Source of the DNA: Siphonodentalium dalli
Taxonomy: Eukaryota > Mollusca > Scaphopoda > Gadilida > Siphonodentaliidae
DNA length: 64,000 bases
Assembly (NCBI GenBank): GCA_032622095.1
Contig: CP136063.1
Location: forward strand, 117,942,723 to 118,006,722
Direction: 5' to 3'
Numbering within the stretch: the first letter of the stretch is position 1; every line of letters starts with the position of its first letter. Shown here piece after piece: positions 54,001 to 62,800 of this stretch. The notes beneath the pieces are model-generated. The model searched no databases. It saw nothing but the letters and a program-made list of their open reading frames with translations, and was not told where the DNA came from. The position numbers and the translations under genes were made by a program.

Positions 54001-57000
54001 CTTATGGCATTTATTTCACATGTTCGGTAATTTATTCGATTTTTATGAAATACATATTTGAATTTTTTCTCACGTTCACTTTGGACCAGTCGATTGCTAG
54101 TGTTGAAGGGATACTACCTTTATGAAACTTCCTTTTTATGTGTCCTTCATACGCTTCTAGGAGATATGTGCTGTATGTATAATTTGCAAAAATAATTCAA
54201 TGGACAATTTAATAACTTCGAATCAAAACTTGAAACGTGTAGAGTTTTAATTCTTTTAAACAAGCTTCCACCCCAATAAAAATGTGCTTACGAAGGAAGC
54301 TGTGGACTAATCCAAAAATAATGACAACACATTGTACCGGACACAGAAACAGATATATAAACAAAACAACATGCTCGATTCATTGATTATCAAAACAGAC
54401 ATAATTGTTTGTGAAATAAATGGGTAAATTATCGGAAAGTTATCGGCAATTCGCTACATCACTTTTGGACTTTTATCGGGAAATATTCCGGAACTCAGCG
54501 TGTTATCGGAATATTTTCGGGAAATCGCGACCGCTCTATCGGGATCTATCGGGAAAGTTAGAAGATAGTTTTTGAGTTATCGGGATATTTATCGGGATCC
54601 GATAGTAGTTTTGAGATGACCCCTTACTGAATTTATATCGTACTGACAATAATTTTTTATATATAACATATGTATAGTGTTAAAAAGGTTGCACAAGAGT
54701 GGTTTCGGGCCTGAGAAATGGGGAAATTGACTTTACGTGGCCTTATCAGAATAATCAGTTGATGATTAGGTGGGTTATTTGGAAACTTTTCAGGATTGCA
54801 TTAGTAGTTCTGAGATCTCATTTGATTTTTTACTCCACAGGCAGCAGTTCTCTGATAGAAAAACAAATCAGTGATGATTGTCGAGTAAGTCTTGGTATTA
54901 TCAAGTCCCAGCTCGATTGTGAAGCGGAGAATTTAATCTCAGGAAAAATTACAGTTTCTTCTCTCAGAGCCATTGAGTACAAAAAAGATGTGTTCATCAA
55001 GATAATCGAACAGATCTCACCTGCAAAAGCTGACACAGTTAAACTCCTACTTCCCTACAGACTGAAAGAACTTCAAACCTTTTTTGATAGAAAAAAAGAC
55101 TGTCAAATCTTTATTGATATATGTCAACAGATATCGGATGGTAAGAAAACATATTTTATATCTCGTGATAATGGAGATATGGTACTTACACTTGATTTAG
55201 GTCTGATTACATTATCACTACACTTTAATATTATGCTGATGTCGCAGGTTATTGAACCTGACAGCAGGCACGTTACGGGCTTTGTCTGAATTATAACTAT
55301 TATGCTACTGACACCCAGAAAAGGTTAAGGATATATATTATAGTTGATGTCTCAATCCATTGTCTACCTGGGTTTCCATATGCCCATACAAATTATTTAA
55401 CATGTAAATCGGGTTTAGATAATCTAATTTGGTTGTCCAAATCTGTAGTGGGGAATTGATAACAACAGATTGTGGGGGTATCATCGCATTTTTTTTGTCA
55501 GTCAAATCCAAAAAACATTCAAAAACCTGAACAAATGTAAACTGATTCATTTAATATTTGGAATATGGATCTTTCACAGCAATATCTCTGACACAATCAA
55601 GTTCGAAAACCATATCTCCTTCAAAGGTATCTTGCCCACTGAACTATATGGTATATATCCCAAGGTAGGAGGGGTCAACTCTCTGAGTTGAAAAAACGGT
55701 ACATATCTTCTGTCATGTTCATGACCTTGTAATCACGTGATCTCCGACACGTAGCAAAGCAATCGCCATATTTTCATCCCTCCTGGTAGCCGACAGACGT
55801 CTTCTCCAATCGAAGCTAAGTCACAGTTTTTGTATATCCAAAGACAGTTTTGTTTTTGTATTATACAAACAACATTATTTCTTTGATTATAGTTGAAAAT
55901 TATAGTACAATTCACATAAAGATTACGTGGTTTGTTCCGAATAATATCGGATGACTCGTTTCGTTTTAACGGAATTTGTCTTCCATAATTTTAATCGGTC
56001 AATGATTTAATATCCGTTCAGTGTCTACGCAGAGTTTATTGCCTATAAAAGGCAGAACATTAGAGGCACCATTGGATATGACTAAAGACGCTCATCGTTT
56101 TCTTTATAACAAAAGCTTGTGAAATAGGCTGATAGGATTGTAAAATCCCGAATGTAAATTTGCACCTTTTTCACCTTGGATGATTAACAATGAGGCCGTT
56201 ACTGCATTAGTTGCCACAGACATGGTGCTTATCAACATAACACAACAGGTGTATTTTTTTATTGTTAGCAATCACATTAATTAATTACCTTCACAGGACA
56301 CAGGAATGCTAATCAAGGTAAGACCAGGTTCATGAATTCTCCTTCCCCGTAGCTCCCCTAGAGTTGCTTCCCCTCGTTTCGAGGGTCCCAAGAGAAGAGA
56401 AGGAAACCTTTGAGACCAGGACACTGACACTTGTCGATATATAGTGTTCCTATAATTGGCGCGGGTTGGGGCTACCCATCGAACCCATTGGCCACAATTT
56501 GTGGGCTCCCTGGACTATCGAACGGGACTCCAATTCGTATCCTCGGGACGACCGTTGGCGGTTGGCGTGCCCAGGTACGGCTGTGTTCGGCTCTACTAAC
56601 ACTCGAACACTACGCCGTCCATCGCTACAAGTCGTCATCTCGGGGTCAGCGCAGCTGGGGGTTGCACCCTGACCATGCTCTCAGGTGCCTTATGATAATA
56701 GTGTGTGGGGATTTGGGCTAAAATTACAAGTAGAATGACAATTTTACGTTGTCTCAATTCAAATTAGGGGCTATTTTCTCAAAAAATTATTAGGTTTACG
56801 CTATTATTTGGCACCTGAAAGTACGTTGTTTTTCCTCTATGCCTTCTGCCCCAGCTGGGCTTGGAATGGGATCACAGTTCACAGACTTGTTTCCTCCTTA
56901 TTATAAGCCACCACCTCCGGGGGCTTGGCAGACAGGTTACTGGCCGTATTCTGGCCAACAGCTGCCAGTAACTTCGGGTCTGATTCTAAATGAAAACCAA

Positions 57001-59772
57001 AGATCTTATTCCTTGACGCCATTCTAGCAGGAAGCTTGCTTGGGAACTGGTACCTACTAACCTCCCATCGCCAGTTCAGTCGGTTGGATATCTGGATCAG
57101 TACGAGCTGCTGCTCCATCCCCGAGATGTACAGGCTCTGGACATTCCTCAGGGGTCCCCAATGACCAGACCTCACATGCAATTAGAAAGGAAGCTTGTTG
57201 TGTCTTGAGCTTTTAACACCCCATCGCCAGTTCGGACGGATGGAGATCGGGATCAGATCGAGCAGTAGCTCCAGCCCGAGGTGAAATGGCTTTAGACATT
57301 CCTTTCGGGTCACCTTTACATGCGCTCACGAGGGAGCTCAGTTAGTTGTTCGGTGTTCTCTGATGCAGCCAAGCGCAGGAAGAAAATTAATGTCGAATTT
57401 TGATTAGCAAATAACCTCAGATTGACATGATTTGATAGCATTGTTCTACAATCATATACAATTTAACAGAACATCAGAGTGCTTTCCCTCGTTTCGAGGG
57501 TCACAAGGAAGAGATAGAAACCTTTGAGACCAGGACACTGACACTTGTCGATATATAGTGTTCCCTTCATTGGTGTAATTAGCACTCGGGACGATGGTAT
57601 CGTCCCACCAAACAGGACGCGGGTTGGGGCTACCCATCGAACCCATTGGTCGCATTTGGTGGGCTTCCTGGACTATCGAAAGGGACTCCAATTCGTATAC
57701 TCGGGACGACCGTTGGCGGTTGGCGTACCCAGGGACAGAAAAATGAAATAATAGGATCCAAGTTGCATGGCTTTTGTTCGAGTTTGGGTAGCAAATTGCC
57801 CTGAGATGCCGGTTATGCCATCGGACTGCACACTTGGCGACATGGGATCGACCATCCTGAGAGGTATTCAAACATTTTACTGTTCTCGGATTGGGATGTG
57901 TTCAACTGCTGGCATTATAAGTTGTTACTTCTTTCAATGTTCCATCCAGCTCTTGCGAGGTCACGGTCATTGCTGGAGAGTGTCTATAGTCTTCAGGAGT
58001 ATTCTTTGGAGGGGGGGTCATTCATATAACTAGATTATTATATGACTCTCGCCCTTTAATTTTCCTGACTTTTAAGACATGTTCTGGACTGGTTCGGGTG
58101 CGTGAAAGGGTAAATATTTACATCTCGATTTGGGACGCAAGAATCCGAGATAAAAAGCATACATGCTTTATCTCCGACCGTCACTGTGTTTCATTAATAG
58201 ATGAGAATGACAATGGGTGCGTTGGAACTGTGGATTAACTGAGTCAGATTATTCTTCGTTTCTGTTTGATCATCCTATTGAAGTGTTTCATCTCACTTTA
58301 ATGAGGAAACCACCTACAGGTATGGTTGCCAAATAACCAGATATAGGGTTTGTCCTCTAAATATTGTTTTATATTTTAGGTGGGTGCACTTGCATATCTT
58401 TTATCTGCGGGTTGCTTTCAGTTCTAACTAAAAATGGAATTCACTTTTGTTGCAAGTAATACATAGATGAGTCCATTATCCATAGTTAGACATATGCTCA
58501 ATTTCAGAACGCAGTTGACATGAGGTCTAGTTCAGCCACCCTGCTCGGGCTTAATGGGCCACACGGCGTATTAGCGAGGAAAAGAAGAAAGAAATGGCTT
58601 CTGTGATATCGGCCTTTGGTTCTAATACGTCATTCTTCTTATGGGCTCGGTTGGCCGTACATAATGGTTTTGTTTTTTTCCTGATAGTGATTGATTCGCA
58701 TAGTGGTCTCATTTAATATACTAAGCCAGGTCTTTTGCTGACCTCAGGGATTGCCAATGCAGGATAATGTTGCGTCTAAGGGGCAGCATATGACTCGTGT
58801 TGGGCACACTTCATACAGACTGACTAAGATTCTTGCCAGCTGCTTCCCCCTCGTGCGAGATTCACTAGCATTGGGTGTAGGATGCCAGATCATATGATCC
58901 GCCCTCTAGATTCGCACTCGGGCGATGGTTGTCTCCGGAACAGGGTACAATCGGAGGGGCACCCCATCCGTCCCAGAAGGGATACCTTGTACCATCGACT
59001 CGTCGGGGACCAGTCAGAAGAGCTAGAACAGTTGGGGCGCGGTGCCCATTTGGTCTGCTTTTCATTACCTACCTGCCGTCGGTTTTTCGCTGGTTTTGGG
59101 CTTGTGCCACAATCCTGATGCATATTTAGCACAAATTTTGTTTTTGTGGATTTTCCACCTTCATGACATTGGAATTTCGGTTCCTGTCGGCCTTTCTATC
59201 ATGGATACAGTAGCCTGTGATTGGTCAGTTGGGTTTAACTGTGTTGGTGGGCGTTTCCACATTTGGAACGTCATCAGGGGCAAATGCAATGGCTTATTGC
59301 ATCTTAGTCATTTATATCTCTAACTCCAGGCTTCAAACTAAGTTTTCTGTGAGACTCCAATGCTGAGCCCAGTTAGTCATACGGCCTGAGCCTTGCAAAG
59401 TATGTCCGTATAATACCCATTCGCTTCCCGGTCAGAGTATCGGTCAATGATACCTCATCCTTATAGACAATGGCATGTCACAGATTAGTTGGTGTCGGGC
59501 CCTTTTTTTGAGCTTGCAGCTGTTTTTTCATCGGGCTCTCATCTCGTACTGGGACACGGCCCAACCCACTCAAGATTTGATCAGGGATTGGTTCTATTGT
59601 ATTTAAGGGGAGGTCTCCTTTATAACTTGCGGCTTTTGTCGCATAGGTTAACCCGTTAGGGGCGTTATTCAGTATTCGGCCATCCCTTGGTTTATATACC
59701 CGGCTGGGGATTTCTTGTCAAAGGGTATTTTTCTATTTCCATTTCCTTAGAAAATGGATGTTTCTCCCTTTT

Positions 59773-59810
<38 letters not shown>

Positions 59811-62800
59811 GTTACATATACCTTGCCCGGCGAGTTCTCGGCTGATACATTATTAGCCCTGAGCTCAGACGGGAATGTCGTCTCCGTCTCCATGTCTTCT
59901 GAAGCTATCTACTTTACTTGCAGGTTTTTAAACTCCCAAGTGGCCACTTTTTGTTCGTTTGAGCCTTCTGACAGGTATTAGTCTTGGGGTGTAATATTAC
60001 ATTGGCTTATTGTGCATGTGTATATATATATATATGTATGTATATATATATATTGTAGGTTATCAGGTCAATCCAGTTCTTTGATTCAGGTGCATAGCGG
60101 TGTTTTTGTTTCCTCGTGGCCTCCACCTGCTAGAAAATTCTATCTTTTACCATATAGTTCAGTGGGCAAGATACCTTTGAAGGAGATACAATATTTTCCA
60201 AAATAATTAAAATATATATCTCCGAGAAGTATCTTGCCCACTGAACTCTGAGCTCCCTCCCAGGGTTTCGCACCCACCCCGCTCACGAGGAATGTCCTAC
60301 TGGGAATGAAAATATGGCGATTGCTTCGCTACGTGTCGGAGATCACGTGATTACAAGGTCATGAACATGACAGAAGATATGTACCATAGAATTTTCGTAC
60401 CGTTTTTTCAACTCAGAGAGTTGACCCCTCCTACCTTGGGATATATACCATATAGTTCAGTGGGCAAGATACTTCTCGGAGATATATATTTTACTTATTT
60501 TGGAAAATATTGTGTTTGTCCAATTATTTATTCTTCAGATATGGTCCTTAGTTTGTCTATTTTTTAAAGCAATTTAAAGGCCATTAGCATGACAACTTGA
60601 ACAGTCATTAATCTATTCCATTCATATTTCGTTTATGGATATATACAGTCATGGCTATTTGTATATTTTTAGAAGATTGTTAAAACAATAAATTACACAA
60701 GTGTCAATAATTTTTTAATTCTTTTCTGTAAGTCTTTGATGTGCAACCCTTGTTGGTACTGATACATGCAGAGACATCGACAACAGTTAATTGCTTCTTT
60801 CTTTATATCATAAACATAAATTAAATCATGAACAATGTACTAGTTTAGCAAGCTTCTTAAATTAATAAATCCATGACTTTGAAGCCCATCTTATTAAAGC
60901 CCATCTTTTGTTTAGTGAGGAATAGTTAACATTATTTTGACCTTTCTCATTTTCAGTGATGCTGCAGAAAACCAAAGACGCTGTGCAATATTTTGAACGT
61001 GGTACAGCTGATCCATGTATGGATAAAATATGTTTTGACTTGCTCAAGGCAGATTGCGGCCAGCCTCGTATTGAAGAATATGTCCCATTCATAAATATTC
61101 TGCATATTCCACCTCAGGTCGTTCTGTTGGCAACTGACATCAGAAAACTTAACGGAAGCTTGATATTTCAAAGAATATGGTCAGAGTCAGGCTGTAAAGT
61201 GAAAGAACAATTCAAAATGAACCTATGTGCTCAGCACATCAATAACATTTGGGAATTGTCAAAGAGAGAACTCGATAAACTTTGTGACTCCATAATATCT
61301 GGGACAATTGCCATTGACAAATTTCAGATGTTGTTAAGGTTATTTAACATGGATGATTACGCAATCCGTAAAGAACTACAAATATTATTAGGCAAGGACA
61401 GGGATGGTCTGATCAACACACGGCTGAATCAAATAAAAAGTTACTCACAATTGACACAAAGTTTCAAGGCAGCAGAGATCATTGGTCGGCTGAGACGGGA
61501 GTTCAATCTCAGTGGTTCATTCCAAGCAGTAGATACCATTCTGAGTTTGGTTAGTTTTATAATATACTTCAATAGAAAATTACTAAAATTCCTTGTGGAG
61601 ATTGGTGATTTTTTAGATGTGGTTCACGAAGAGCTCTATGGGTATGGTCAGTAGAATAGGCAAAACAAAATAATATTTGATTCTCAGGCAATTTGTTTTG
61701 AAAATCAATGTGGGCGCGAGGGTTTTATTTTTTATGTTTTTTCTGCCCATAGACTGGCATAGTAAGCATGGGTTATAATACCTTCCCAGGTCCAGAAAAT
61801 GTTGGGAGAACTTTGTAATGGATATAAACTAATCTGATATAAAGAATGACAAATTATGACATTGTACTACCCATGCATCATATAGGGTTTACTTAGAATG
61901 ATATACATGTATATATTAATATGATTTTAATATCGACACAATCATTTTTAACAACACCAGATATCCGAATCATATAAAAATACTGAGCGTAAACACAGTG
62001 GAAACAAAAAGATAAAGTGATCTTCAAAACTATCGTACAAAGTCTTGGTTCAATTATTGCAACTTCTTTTTATCATATACTTCTCAAACCTGGTTGCATC
62101 ATGAACTTGAACTCATGAACTTGTATCAACTTGTAGAAAAATCAAGCAAAAATAGCTGTCAAAGACTATAACCCAGAGTTGATGAACACTGCAACACTGT
62201 TGGAGGAGATCACAGAACAGAAAGCTGAATGTCTTGAAGTATTTATGTCATGCAAAGATCTCATCAAGTGGCTTCAAGAAACAATGACAGGTGCCTATAT
62301 GTTCCCTATTCGTACTGTATGTCATATTTCAATTGTAATACGACCTTGCCTAAAGATCTACCCTAGACTCGTCCTGATGTGAATTGTATATTACACTAGC
62401 ATCGAACAATCAGTGAATATGAGGTCATCTAATAATTCCTAATTCAAATACTAATATTAGGTATTAAAACATGCATGTTATTTGTCAGTATTTATACCTG
62501 TTATTGTCAGTGTTTTGTTACATATCATGACAAATATCACTGGATAGTGGTCAGTCAATAAAGTATCAGCATTTGTTGATATTTGTTATGCGGTTCACAT
62601 TTGAGAAAAGCAGGTCATGTTAAAAAATGGTCATGTCCCTAATGAGTTTTGTAGGTGAGCGGCCAATGGAGGAATACGGCGATATTTAATCAGTTTAATG
62701 AACATTCGTACAGAAGGGATTGTTATATACCATTGGAAAGCTTATGGAATATCCATTATTATTAACTCTGTTGTAGTGAGCAAAAGTGGTAAGAAAATGT

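Larger units (their letters stand above)
55613..60512 (+). mobile_element. DIRS-like retroelement (tyrosine-recombinase type), non-autonomous or decayed
   Basis: A left terminal repeat (55613-55777) is near-identical, in inverted orientation, to a right one (60306-60512), which has 16 extra bases. Just inside the right repeat, 60150-60246 is an internal complementary region: its first half is complementary to the outer end of the left repeat, its second half to the outer end of the right repeat, meeting at gagata|caatattttcc. Known: DIRS elements use such a region to form a circular intermediate. The length of 4.9 kb fits. No reverse transcriptase, RNase H or tyrosine recombinase was recognised; only short ORFs remain. 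Confidence 0.8.

Noticed and set aside
54699-54840. Upstream extension of the exon 6 open frame
   Set aside because: A clear polypyrimidine tract and acceptor end at 54840 and the phase with exon 5 fixes the exon start at 54841.
57452-57871. 139-aa minus-strand ORF in the DIRS-like element
   Set aside because: No RT, RNase H or recombinase motif; part of it is the 240-bp repeat also read at 56450-56638.
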